Shown here: piece after piece, positions 35,520-43,577 of the stretch | How the letters are laid out: every line of letters begins with the position of its first letter | Numbering within the stretch: position 1 is the stretch's first letter | Assembly: GCA_963578605.1 (NCBI GenBank) | Contig: CAUZEA010000005.1 | Span: forward strand, 35,936 to 99,935 | Reading direction: 5' to 3' | DNA length: 64,000 nt | Source: JAKVCB01 sp963578605 | GTDB lineage: Bacteria; Planctomycetota; Planctomycetia; Pirellulales; Lacipirellulaceae | The notes under the pieces: generated by a model | Told to the model about the DNA's origin: nothing | Database searches by the model: none | The model's input: the letters and a program-made list of their open reading frames with translations, nothing else | Translations under genes and position numbers: made by a program

Positions 35520-36203
35520 TTACGGACCGTTCGCTGCCGCCATTAGCGTCTCGAAATCAAATTCCAAAAGATCTCCAATCCGCTCGATGTGCAGGTCGGC
35601 GGGTGGATATTTCTTCAGCGTCTCGGGATCCAGGGCGTAGTGACCCTGGTTGGGAAACACGGTCGTCAGCCGTGAACCCCAGGCCTCTTTCATCGATGCA
35701 AGAATCCATAGCTTATCGTCAACCAGCACGTAGTGCTTTGCCGGGTAGCGGTGCTCGACGTCTGCGACTTCTTCTTCTTTGTGGATATATACCAGGACAT
35801 GCTCCTCGACCGCCGCACCGATCCCCGCACACTCGATCTTGTGGGGCTGAAAGACCACATCCCCGTCCGAAAGGATGGCCGCCGTACCCCACTGCTGAAC
35901 GTGGGCCACCACCTCCAGGGCATGGGGGTAAAGACGATCGCCGAAGGGGTAGTTGAGCAGGTAGGAAGAGATATTCAATAGATGGGTATCGCGTGGATTC
36001 TCCACACGATACTTCTGCAGGGCGCCGAGATAATCGGCATAGCCGAGTTCTTGACGAACCTCTTCAAACAGCGCCCAATACCGCTGTTCGGCAACGGCAC
36101 CAACCGTTCTCGTCAGGTAGGCTTTCAGATCGACCGCCACACGATCGTTGTCCAGGAGCGTGTTATCCACGTCAAAGAAAAAGACCACATCCGCTTTGCT
36201 CAT
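35520..36203 (-). CDS. HAD family hydrolase (phosphatase)
   Basis: 227 residues from ATG 36203; the frame upstream to 36380 overlaps rpe and is not used. Haloacid-dehalogenase motifs are in order: motif I FFFDVDNTLLDND near 10, motif II AAILSDGDV near 110 and motif IV VLVDDKLWILASM near 160. A helical cap lies between motifs I and II. The fold predicts Mg2+-dependent phosphate monoester hydrolysis in the cytoplasm. The substrate is not readable, but position between rpe and a glycosyltransferase suggests a sugar phosphate, perhaps a pentose phosphate or the phosphorylated product of the GT4 enzyme. Confidence 0.82.
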   Translation of the reverse strand: MSKADVVFFFDVDNTLLDNDRVAVDLKAYLTRTVGAVAEQRYWALFEEVRQELGYADYLGALQKYRVENPRDTHLLNISSYLLNYPFGDRLYPHALEVVAHVQQWGTAAILSDGDVVFQPHKIECAGIGAAVEEHVLVYIHKEEEVADVEHRYPAKHYVLVDDKLWILASMKEAWGSRLTTVFPNQGHYALDPETLKKYPPADLHIERIGDLLEFDFETLMAAANGP

Positions 36204-36250
36204 AATTTCGCTTCTCCCGTACGTGGCCTCACCCCACGACAGTGCGCCGG

Positions 36251-36928
36251 TCAGTCCCCGACCGCCGCACTTAGCAGAGAGGCCATCGCCACCGCAACGC
36301 CCTCCTGGACTCGAAAAATCGACGAACCGGCAACCAGCACGCGTGCCCCCGCAGCAACCACTCGCGGTGCCGAATCGCAATCAATCCCCCCGTCGACCGA
36401 CAATTCGATTAGCCGACCGCTACTCTCAATCATCTCCCGCAACTGGGCAATTTTAGCAAGGGTGCTCGGGATGAATTTCTGGCCGCCAAAGCCCGGGTTT
36501 ACGGTCATCACCAACACCTGGTCCACGTCGGGAAGAATCTCACTGATGGCCGCTGCGGGCGTCGCCGGGTTGAGCACGACCCCCGCTCCCTTCCCAAGGC
36601 TTTTGATGTGGTGCACCGTACGATGCAGGTGCAAAGCCCCCTCGACGTGTACCAAGAGCGAGTCGCTGCCCGCCTCGGCAAAGGCCTCCAGGTAGCGATT
36701 CGGTTCGGAAATCATCAGGTGTGTCTCAAGCGGCAGTTCAGTGATGGGCCGCAACGATTCGATCACCGGCGGACCGATACTGATATTGGGCACAAAATGA
36801 CCGTCCATCACGTCGACGTGAATCCGATCGGCGCCTGCGGCTTCTGCCTCCTTGACCTGGCTGGCCAGATGCGAAAAATCGGCTGCCAGAATCGAGGGCG
36901 CCAGCTTGACCTTTGGGCGGTTTGTCAT
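36251..36928 (-). CDS. rpe: Ribulose-phosphate 3-epimerase
   Basis: 225 residues, full family length. The TIM-barrel landmarks are KLAPSILAADFSHLASQV at the N-terminus, IHVDVMDGHFVPNISIG near 36 (metal His and catalytic Asp), VLVMTVNPGFGGQKFIPS near 140 and LSVDGGIDCDSA near 178 (second catalytic Asp). It interconverts ribulose 5-phosphate and xylulose 5-phosphate in the non-oxidative pentose phosphate pathway. The start lies 10 bases after the stop of pgl, so the two are translated from one message. Planctomycete Rpe proteins have the same length, so nothing is missing. Confidence 0.97.
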   Translation of the reverse strand: MTNRPKVKLAPSILAADFSHLASQVKEAEAAGADRIHVDVMDGHFVPNISIGPPVIESLRPITELPLETHLMISEPNRYLEAFAEAGSDSLLVHVEGALHLHRTVHHIKSLGKGAGVVLNPATPAAAISEILPDVDQVLVMTVNPGFGGQKFIPSTLAKIAQLREMIESSGRLIELSVDGGIDCDSAPRVVAAGARVLVAGSSIFRVQEGVAVAMASLLSAAVGD

Positions 36929-36938
36929 GCGTCTCTAT

Positions 36939-37721
36939 TTATTTGCTGATGGAAGCGGGTAATTTGCTGATGGAAGCGGGCAATTTACGGGATGCCGCCT
37001 CATCGACCAGCCATGTGAGCCTGCCGCTGACCGGTGCGACCAGTTGGGAAGGGAGCTGGTCAGGCTGGCTCGGACCATAAAGCACCTCCGCGAGGAGGCT
37101 GGCTTTTTTCTCGCCGGCAACCAGGAAAATCACCGATCGCGCGGCATTGATCATCGGCACGGTCAGTGTCATGCGCCGGGTATTCAGCTGCGGCACCTCG
37201 TTGGGAACGACCCATCGGGTCGTCTCGTCCAGGGCCTTTGTTTGCGGGAAAAGCGATGCCGTGTGGCCGTCCGGGCCGATGCCCAACAAGACCAGGTCGA
37301 GCGGTGGCGGTGGACCCGTGGCCGAAACCTGCAGGACGCGGGCGATCGTCTCCTGGTACTCACGGGCGGCGGCATCAAAATCTTCGCGCTCCGCCTCCAT
37401 GCGGTGGATCTGTGCCTCCGAAACCGCAAGCGTCTGCAGCATCGCCTCCCTGACCATGCGAAAATTCGATGCTTCATCGTCGGGCGGCACGCTCCGTTCG
37501 TCCCCCCAAAAAAATTCGACGCTCGACCAGTCGACCCGCCCGCGGTTCGGTTGCCCGCTCAGTAGCTGGTAAAGGGCCCGTGGTGTCGATCCACCCGAAA
37601 GGGCAACCGCAAAACGGCCCCGGGCGGCAACCGACTCCTCGGCCAGCCGCAAAAACTCTTGCGCGGCCTGCTCACAGACCCCTTCGGCATCCTCTGCGCG
37701 AACGACCGCGGGGGTAGTCAT
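36939..37721 (-). CDS. pgl: 6-phosphogluconolactonase
   Basis: 260 residues, ATG 37721 with AAGGAAG upstream. The DevB/Pgl fold is marked by AVALSGGSTPRALYQLLSG near 40, FFWGDERSVPPDDEASNF near 70 and DLVLLGIGPDGHTASLFPQT near 145 with the catalytic His. It hydrolyses 6-phosphogluconolactone to 6-phosphogluconate, linking zwf (76 bases upstream) to gnd. The last 14 residues are a tandem KLPASIS duplication made by a 21-base repeat; this tail lies outside the conserved domain and probably does not affect catalysis. Confidence 0.96.
   Translation of the reverse strand: MTTPAVVRAEDAEGVCEQAAQEFLRLAEESVAARGRFAVALSGGSTPRALYQLLSGQPNRGRVDWSSVEFFWGDERSVPPDDEASNFRMVREAMLQTLAVSEAQIHRMEAEREDFDAAAREYQETIARVLQVSATGPPPPLDLVLLGIGPDGHTASLFPQTKALDETTRWVVPNEVPQLNTRRMTLTVPMINAARSVIFLVAGEKKASLLAEVLYGPSQPDQLPSQLVAPVSGRLTWLVDEAASRKLPASISKLPASISK
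36941..36982. repeat. 21-base tandem duplication inside the 3' end of pgl
   Basis: Two copies of a 21-base unit (36941-36961 and 36962-36982) differ at one base, with a short partial third copy. In the pgl frame they give the C-terminal repeat KLPASIS KLPASISK. The repeat lies directly before the rpe start. Confidence 0.88.
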
Positions 37722-37797
37722 GATGTTTCTTCCTTGTCTTTGGGAAGCCGAGCCGAGTTCACCCCGGCCACGCCACTTGAAGTGTCTGGAAATTCAA

Positions 37798-39312
37798 TTA
37801 TTCGTAAATTCTCCAATGCCGCCCGTCGCGGGCAAGCAGCTCATCCGCTTCTGCAGGTCCCCAGCTTCCGGCTGGATAGCTGCACAAGGACTGGTCGTCA
37901 GCCGCCCAGGTCTGCTGCACGGTTTCTACGGCCCGCCAGCCCGCTTCGACCATGTCGGCGCGGCGGAACAGCGTCGCTTCTCCCCGCAGGCAGTCGTAGA
38001 GCAAGCGGTCGTAACCGGTCGCGGGTGCCCGCCCGAAATGATCGGCATAGAAGAAATCCATGTCAACCGCGTCCATCTTCAGCAGGGTCCCAGGCACCTT
38101 GGTGCCGAACCGCATCGAGATTCCCTCGTGCGGCTGAATCCGGATGATCAACTGATTCGGCTCAAGCGTATCGACGGCGGTCTCCCGGAAGGGAGTAAAG
38201 GGCGGTTTTTTGAACTCGATCACGACTTCGGTGAGCCGCTTGGTCAGCCGCTTCCCGGTCCGCAGGTAAAAAGGAACTCCCGCCCAACGTTGATTTTCAA
38301 TGTGCAGCTTCAGCGCGACGAAAGTCTCGGTCATCGATTTTTTGTCGACCGCCTCCTCAGCGCGGTATGCTGCGCGCGGTTCTCCGTCGAGACTGCCCGC
38401 CGCGTACTGCCCGCGAACCACTTCGCGCGCGACATCACCCGGTTTTGGTGGATGTATCGCATGCAATATCTTCACCTGTTCGTTGCGCATGTCTTCAGGC
38501 CCGAAGGAGAGTGGCATTTCCATGCCAACGAGCGTGAGCAACTGAAAGATATGATTGGGCATCATGTCACGCAGGGCCCCTGCTTGATCGTAGTAACCTC
38601 CACGCTGCTCGACTCCCAAGGTTTCGGTCACTGAGATCTGAACATGATCGATGAAGAGATTGCTCCAGGCGGGCTGGAACATGCCGTTGGCGAACCGGAG
38701 GACGGCGATATTCTGGACTGTTTCCTTACCCAGGTAATGATCGATCCGATAAATCTGATCCTCCGACAACACGCTCTGAATGTCGGTATTCAGCGTCTGG
38801 GCCGTGGTGAGATCCCGACCGAATGGCTTTTCGATAATCACCCTCCGCCAGACATTCTCGTTTTCCTTGGTGAAGCCGGCATCGCCGAGCGAGTGGACGA
38901 TGGGCCCGAAAAAGCTGGGAGCCGTCGCCAGGTAGAAGAATGCGTTCCCTTGGGTATTGTGTTGCTTGCTGATCGTTTCGATACGGGTGTGCAGCTTGCC
39001 GAATGTCTCGGCGGTGGTGAAATCACCCGGCAGGTAGTAAAGTCGCTCATCGAAGAATTGCTGCAGCTCCTGCGTAAATAAATCGGGTGCGAGCTCCTTC
39101 ATGTCACTGGCTACCTTCTCCCGGTACTCTTGGTCGGTCATCTCCTTGAGTGACACGCCGAGAATCGCGAAGTCCCGAGAGAGAAGCCCGTCGCGAGCGA
39201 GGCTGAAAAGCGCAGGCATGAGTTTGCGCTTGGTGAGATCGCCGTTCGCGCCGAAAATCACGCCCAAAAATGGCCCGGTGACCGTATCCGCCTTCACTTT
39301 TTCTTTCGCCAT
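37798..39312 (-). CDS. zwf: Glucose-6-phosphate 1-dehydrogenase
   Basis: 504 residues, full length. The cofactor site is FGANGDLTKRKLMPALFSLA near 20, with Asn where most family members have Ser. The glucose-6-phosphate site and catalytic His are in RIDHYLGKETVQNIAVLRFA near 195. Other conserved parts are EKPFGRDLTTA near 160, and YYDQAGALRDMMPNHIFQLL near 255. The enzyme oxidises glucose 6-phosphate to the lactone with reduction of NADP+ and starts the oxidative pentose phosphate route. It sits between gnd (45 bases upstream) and pgl. No OpcA-type activator gene is adjacent. Confidence 0.97.
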   Translation of the reverse strand: MAKEKVKADTVTGPFLGVIFGANGDLTKRKLMPALFSLARDGLLSRDFAILGVSLKEMTDQEYREKVASDMKELAPDLFTQELQQFFDERLYYLPGDFTTAETFGKLHTRIETISKQHNTQGNAFFYLATAPSFFGPIVHSLGDAGFTKENENVWRRVIIEKPFGRDLTTAQTLNTDIQSVLSEDQIYRIDHYLGKETVQNIAVLRFANGMFQPAWSNLFIDHVQISVTETLGVEQRGGYYDQAGALRDMMPNHIFQLLTLVGMEMPLSFGPEDMRNEQVKILHAIHPPKPGDVAREVVRGQYAAGSLDGEPRAAYRAEEAVDKKSMTETFVALKLHIENQRWAGVPFYLRTGKRLTKRLTEVVIEFKKPPFTPFRETAVDTLEPNQLIIRIQPHEGISMRFGTKVPGTLLKMDAVDMDFFYADHFGRAPATGYDRLLYDCLRGEATLFRRADMVEAGWRAVETVQQTWAADDQSLCSYPAGSWGPAEADELLARDGRHWRIYE

Positions 39313-39356
39313 GTGTGCACTTTCGTCGCTCAGAGCGAGGGTTCCCCCGGAGGCTG

Positions 39357-40376
39357 CTAGCCACCGGAGGCACGTTCGACGTGACCGCCGAACTCTTTCC
39401 GCATTGCCGAACAGACCTTGTCGGCGAATTCCGCCTCGTCGCGTGAGGAAAACCGCTCATAGAGAGCCGTGGAGAGGACCGGTGCCGGGACCGACTCGTC
39501 GATCGCCGCGGTGATCGTCCAGCGACCTTCGCCCGAATCGGAGACCCGGCCCGCAAACGTGTCGAGATGGGGGTCCTTCAACAAGGCGTGCGCCGTGAGG
39601 TCCAGTAGCCAGGAGGCGATCACGCTCCCCCGTCGCCAGACTTCCGCGACGTCGGCCAGATCCAGGTCGTACTGGTAGTCTTCGGGATTCCGCAGTGGTG
39701 CTGTCTCGGCATCGACCTGCCGGCCTTTTTGGCCCACGTTGGCGTGCTGCAAAATATTCAACCCCTCGGCATAGGACGCCATGATGCCGTACTCGATCCC
39801 GTTGTGGACCATTTTCACGAAATGACCCGCTCCATTGAGTCCACAGTGCAGGTAACCGTGCTCGGCCGTGCCCCCCTTCGCATCGCGTCCTTCGGTCCGT
39901 TCGGCCGAATCCATGCTCGGGGCAAGCGTCTGAAAAATCGGGTCGAGATGCCCAACGATCGGCTTTTCGCCGCCGATCATCATGCAGTAACCCCGCTCGA
40001 GCCCCCACACGCCGCCACTGGTCCCCACGTCGACATAGTGGATTGAGCTTTCCTGCAGGTGCCGAGCCCGCGTGATATCGTCCTTGTAGTAGGAATTGCC
40101 GCCATCGATCAAGATATCTCCCTGCGAGAGGAGCCCAGCAAGATTCTCGACAGTCGATCCCACCACGCCCGCCGGCACCATCATCCAGATGGCCCGCGGA
40201 GCAGTGAGTTTCTCAACAAATTCTTCAAGACTTGCCGCCGGCACCGCGCCTTCTGCGGCGATTGCCTTCCGCGCATCGGCGTTCATGTCAAAAACGACAC
40301 ACTCATGTCCGCCCTTCATCAGCCGCCGCACCATGTTCGCGCCCATGCGGCCAAGGCCAATCATTCCCAATTGCAT
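39357..40376 (-). CDS. gnd: 6-phosphogluconate dehydrogenase, decarboxylating, short type
   Basis: 339 residues, ATG 40376 with AAAGGAG upstream. The Rossmann motif is LGMIGLGRMGANMVRRLMKG. The catalytic region is CGLNGAGHFVKMVHNGIEYG near 185, with the Lys and Asn-Gly needed for decarboxylation. Residues 95-130 contain LIDGGNSYYKDDI and YVDVGTSGGVWG. At 339 residues it belongs to the short class, compared with about 470 for the E. coli type. Short Gnd proteins often prefer NAD+, and the Asp in VVFDMNAD fits that. It turns 6-phosphogluconate into ribulose 5-phosphate and CO2. Confidence 0.96.
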   Translation of the reverse strand: MQLGMIGLGRMGANMVRRLMKGGHECVVFDMNADARKAIAAEGAVPAASLEEFVEKLTAPRAIWMMVPAGVVGSTVENLAGLLSQGDILIDGGNSYYKDDITRARHLQESSIHYVDVGTSGGVWGLERGYCMMIGGEKPIVGHLDPIFQTLAPSMDSAERTEGRDAKGGTAEHGYLHCGLNGAGHFVKMVHNGIEYGIMASYAEGLNILQHANVGQKGRQVDAETAPLRNPEDYQYDLDLADVAEVWRRGSVIASWLLDLTAHALLKDPHLDTFAGRVSDSGEGRWTITAAIDESVPAPVLSTALYERFSSRDEAEFADKVCSAMRKEFGGHVERASGG

Positions 40377-40412
40377 GTTGAACTCCTTTACCGTTCGGGT
40401 TCTGCAGCGATC

Positions 40413-41387
40413 TTAAACGCTCTGTGCTACTTTTTGCTGGGCAAATTCCTTGAGCTTTACAGTATCTGCGGCAAACTTGCGGATGCCCTCTGCCAGCTTG
40501 TCGACCGCCATCGGATCCTCGTTGTGCATCCAGCGGAATGACTTCTCGTCGATCGTGATCCGCTCGACCTGCTGGCGCTTCGCCTCCTCGACCGTCAGCT
40601 GCGGCTCGATTTCGCCATCGGTCGCCTGCATTTCATCGAGCAGCGTCGGGCTGATCGTGAGCAGATCGCAACCTGCCAGATGGACAATCTGATCGACCTT
40701 GCGGAAGCTCGCTCCCATGATCTGGGTCGGATAATCATAATGCTTGAAGTAGTTGTAAATTTTGGCGACGCTCGCCACGCCCGGATCATCCTCAATGGGA
40801 ATGTCATCGCCGCCCTGGTCCTGCTTGTACCAGTCGTAAATGCGACCCACAAACGGAGAGATGAGCGTCACTCCCGCCTCGGCGCAAGCCACCGCCTGGG
40901 CAAAACTGAACAGCAGCGTCAGGTTGCAATGGATTCCTTCCTGCTCCAACTGCTCCGCTGCGCGAATCCCCTCCCAGGTACTTGCGATCTTGATCAACAC
41001 CCGCTCGGGTCCGATCGATTTGTCGTTGTACAAGCCGATCAGCCGTCGGGCCTTGGCGATGGTCGCCTCGGTATCAAAGCTGAGATGGGCGTCGACCTCG
41101 GTGGAGACGCGGCCTGGAACATACTGGAGAATTTCCGCCCCAAAATTGACAAACAGCCTGTCCAGGAAGGCAGCGGCCTGGTCCACCTCGTCACCCCCGG
41201 ACTGGCGACCGAACTCCAGGGCATCCTCCAAATGGTTTTCGTAGGCGGGCATCTGTGCCGCCTTAAAAATGAGGCTTGGGTTGGTGGTGGCGTCCTGCGG
41301 ATTGAATTCTGCGATCGCGGCGATATCGCCGGTATCCTCAACGATCGTGGTGTACTTCAGTAGTGATTCGGCAAGATTAGGCATCAT
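40413..41387 (-). CDS. tal: Transaldolase
   Basis: 324 residues from ATG 41387 (41384 also possible), with GAGGA 5 bases upstream. It is the TalB-type long form. Markers are FNPQDATTNPSLIFKAA near 28, VSTEVDAHLSFDTEA near 95, VLIKIASTWEGIRAAEQLEQ near 130 with the Schiff-base Lys, and TLLFSFAQAVACAEAGVTLI near 155. It moves a dihydroxyacetone unit between sedoheptulose 7-phosphate and glyceraldehyde 3-phosphate. The start is 38 bases after the pgi stop, in one operon. Confidence 0.97.
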   Translation of the reverse strand: MMPNLAESLLKYTTIVEDTGDIAAIAEFNPQDATTNPSLIFKAAQMPAYENHLEDALEFGRQSGGDEVDQAAAFLDRLFVNFGAEILQYVPGRVSTEVDAHLSFDTEATIAKARRLIGLYNDKSIGPERVLIKIASTWEGIRAAEQLEQEGIHCNLTLLFSFAQAVACAEAGVTLISPFVGRIYDWYKQDQGGDDIPIEDDPGVASVAKIYNYFKHYDYPTQIMGASFRKVDQIVHLAGCDLLTISPTLLDEMQATDGEIEPQLTVEEAKRQQVERITIDEKSFRWMHNEDPMAVDKLAEGIRKFAADTVKLKEFAQQKVAQSV

Positions 41388-41425
41388 TTTTTCCTCGGCA
41401 AACAGGCCATTGAATTTTGAAGGGA

Positions 41426-43000
41426 CTACTTTTGACAGTACGTTGTCTCTGCGGGGGAAGCGCCCGCCATACGCTTAACGCGGCCGTTGGCGGCCAAATG
41501 TTCCAGCACCAGGTAGATCGTTTCGACGCTGTCCGCAGCATCGATCGCCGAGGCCAACTGCCCGGCGGTCTGCGGTGAGCCAGAGAGCTGGGCGGAGGCA
41601 CGGTTTTGCAAGTCGAGCACGGCTGCCGCCGCCTTCTTGCCCGCTTCCACGCCCGGTTGGTGGTAGGCGTTGATGTTGACCAGGCTCCCGTAAAATCCGA
41701 CCGCCCGCTCGAAGAGGGCAATCAGCACACCGATCGTGCGGGCATCCACGTGGCGAACGGTAAGGGTCATCGATTCTCGATCGTTGCCGAACAGGGCCTC
41801 CCGAGTACCGATCTGAAACCCGTTGAGGTAATCGCCCGCGGTGGTATTTAGTTCTACCTCAACCGCGTCGTGCCCCGCTTCGAGCACGTGAATGAAGGTG
41901 ACGAAGAAGTTGTTCACGCCGTCTCGCAGTTGCTGCACGTAGGCGTGCTGGTCGGTCGAACCCTTGTTGCCGTAGACCGCAATCCCCTGGTCGACCCGGT
42001 TGCCGTCGCGATCGAGTCGTTTTCCGAGCGATTCCATCACCAGTTGCTGCAGGTAGCGGCTCAACAGCAGCAGTCGGTCCTTGTAAGGCAGCATCACCAT
42101 GTCCTTCTGGCCCTTACCGCCAGTGGCGTGGTACCACATGAGGGCCAACAGGGCGCTTGGATTGGTGGCCGTCTGGGTGCCGCGGGTCACCTCGTCACAG
42201 GCAGCCGCGCCAGCGAGCATTCCATCAATATCAAGCCCCTGCAGCGCGGCCGGCAGCAGCCCGACCGCCGAGAGTTCGCTAGTGCGGCCTCCCACCCAGT
42301 CGAACATCGGAAAACGGGCAATCCACCCTTCGTTTTCTGACAGCTGGTCCATCCTGGAGCCCTTCATCGTCACCGCCACGACATGTTTTTCAAAGTCAAG
42401 GCCTGCCGACTCGAAGGCATGCCGCACGACCATCATGCCGTTACGCGTATCGGGCGTGCCACCGCTCTTGGTGATCACGATACAGAGCGTCTCGGTCAGG
42501 CGGCCTTGCAGTTTGGCCAGTGTACGGGCAATGCCGTCCGGATCGGTGTTGTCGACAAACGCGATCTGCATTTTGTCATCCCCGGGCCGCCCGAGCGCAT
42601 CGGCCACGAACATTGGGCCCAGCGCCGAGCCGCCGATCCCGATCGAGAGCACCTGGGTGAATCTGTCTGCGTCGGGGGGCTTCACGCGGCCCGCGTGCAC
42701 GTCGGCTGCAAAGGTCTTGATCTGCGCGACGCTCTGTTCGATTTCGGCGTTGATTTCGGGTGTCGGTGCCAGCTGCGGGTTACGGAGCCAGTAATGGCCC
42801 ACCATGCGTTGCTCGTCGGCGTTGGCGATGGCCCCCTTCTCAAGCTCGGCCATTTCGGCATAGGCCGCTTCGATTCGCGGCTCCATCGCCGCGAGGTAAT
42901 CGTCCGAAAAATTCATCCGGCTTGTGTCGAGCGTCAGATCGAGGGAGTCGACCGTACAGAGGTATTTTCGATACCGATCCCAGAGTGTCTGAGGATCCAT
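41426..43000 (-). CDS. pgi: Glucose-6-phosphate isomerase
   Basis: 524 residues from ATG 43000, chosen because GGAG stands about 8 bases upstream; the frame runs to 43015. Two SIS-like domains are present: SIGIGGSALGPMFVADALG near 120, IVITKSGGTPDTRNGMMV near 180 and FDWVGGRTSELSAVGLLPAA near 233. The active-site segment is GNKGSTDQHAYVQQLRDGVN near 345. It belongs to the divergent bacterial Pgi group rather than the E. coli type. It interconverts glucose 6-phosphate and fructose 6-phosphate, closing the pentose phosphate cycle. The gap to rpiB is 107 bases. Confidence 0.96.
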   Translation of the reverse strand: MDPQTLWDRYRKYLCTVDSLDLTLDTSRMNFSDDYLAAMEPRIEAAYAEMAELEKGAIANADEQRMVGHYWLRNPQLAPTPEINAEIEQSVAQIKTFAADVHAGRVKPPDADRFTQVLSIGIGGSALGPMFVADALGRPGDDKMQIAFVDNTDPDGIARTLAKLQGRLTETLCIVITKSGGTPDTRNGMMVVRHAFESAGLDFEKHVVAVTMKGSRMDQLSENEGWIARFPMFDWVGGRTSELSAVGLLPAALQGLDIDGMLAGAAACDEVTRGTQTATNPSALLALMWYHATGGKGQKDMVMLPYKDRLLLLSRYLQQLVMESLGKRLDRDGNRVDQGIAVYGNKGSTDQHAYVQQLRDGVNNFFVTFIHVLEAGHDAVEVELNTTAGDYLNGFQIGTREALFGNDRESMTLTVRHVDARTIGVLIALFERAVGFYGSLVNINAYHQPGVEAGKKAAAAVLDLQNRASAQLSGSPQTAGQLASAIDAADSVETIYLVLEHLAANGRVKRMAGASPAETTYCQK

Positions 43001-43107
43001 GATAAAAATCTCCAACTCGTCTTGGTTGCTGAAAAATAGCGGTTACGGGTCTCCGCCCGGGTAACGCCTGCTTACTTTCTGGTTTCCTGTTTTCCCCGTC
43101 TGGCCGG

Positions 43108-43554
43108 TCACGTCGCTTCCAACTCGGCGACCATGCCAAGCCGTCGCCTGTGCCTCTCGGCCCCGCTGAAGCGGGCGGCGAGGAACGCCACCACGTGATC
43201 CCACGCCACCGCCTGACCCATCACGCGGCCACCCAGGCAGAGCACGTTCATATCGTCATCCTCCACGCCCTGGCGGGACGAGAAATGGTCGTGGCACAGC
43301 CCGCAACGAACACCATGAATCTTGTTGGCCGCCACCGACGCGCCGACACCGCTACCGCAGATGGCAATACCCCGCTCCACCTGTCCGGCGACAACGGCCC
43401 TGCCGAGCGGAACGATGTAATCGGGATAGTCGTCATCCGGAGCAAGGGTATGCGCCCCGAAATCCTCCACCTCGTGGCCCTCGGCCAGTAGGTTCTCAAT
43501 GAGCACCTGCTTCATTTCAAAACCGCCGTGATCGGCCGCAATCCCCACTTTCAT
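43108..43554 (-). CDS. rpiB: Ribose-5-phosphate isomerase B
   Basis: 148 residues from ATG 43554, which has a strong ribosome site (GGGGGAGG) about 12 bases upstream and lies 23 bases after the tkt stop. Family motifs are KVGIAADHGGFEMK at the N-terminus, IAICGSGVGASVAANKIHGV near 66 with the catalytic Cys, and CGLCHDHFSSRQGVEDDDMN near 90. NVLCLGGRVMG follows. It converts ribulose 5-phosphate to ribose 5-phosphate. RpiB-fold enzymes can also act on allose or galactose phosphates, but its place in this cluster makes the pentose role the natural reading. Confidence 0.96.
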   Translation of the reverse strand: MKVGIAADHGGFEMKQVLIENLLAEGHEVEDFGAHTLAPDDDYPDYIVPLGRAVVAGQVERGIAICGSGVGASVAANKIHGVRCGLCHDHFSSRQGVEDDDMNVLCLGGRVMGQAVAWDHVVAFLAARFSGAERHRRRLGMVAELEAT

Positions 43555-43577
43555 CGAATGGTCGTCCTCCCCCTTCT

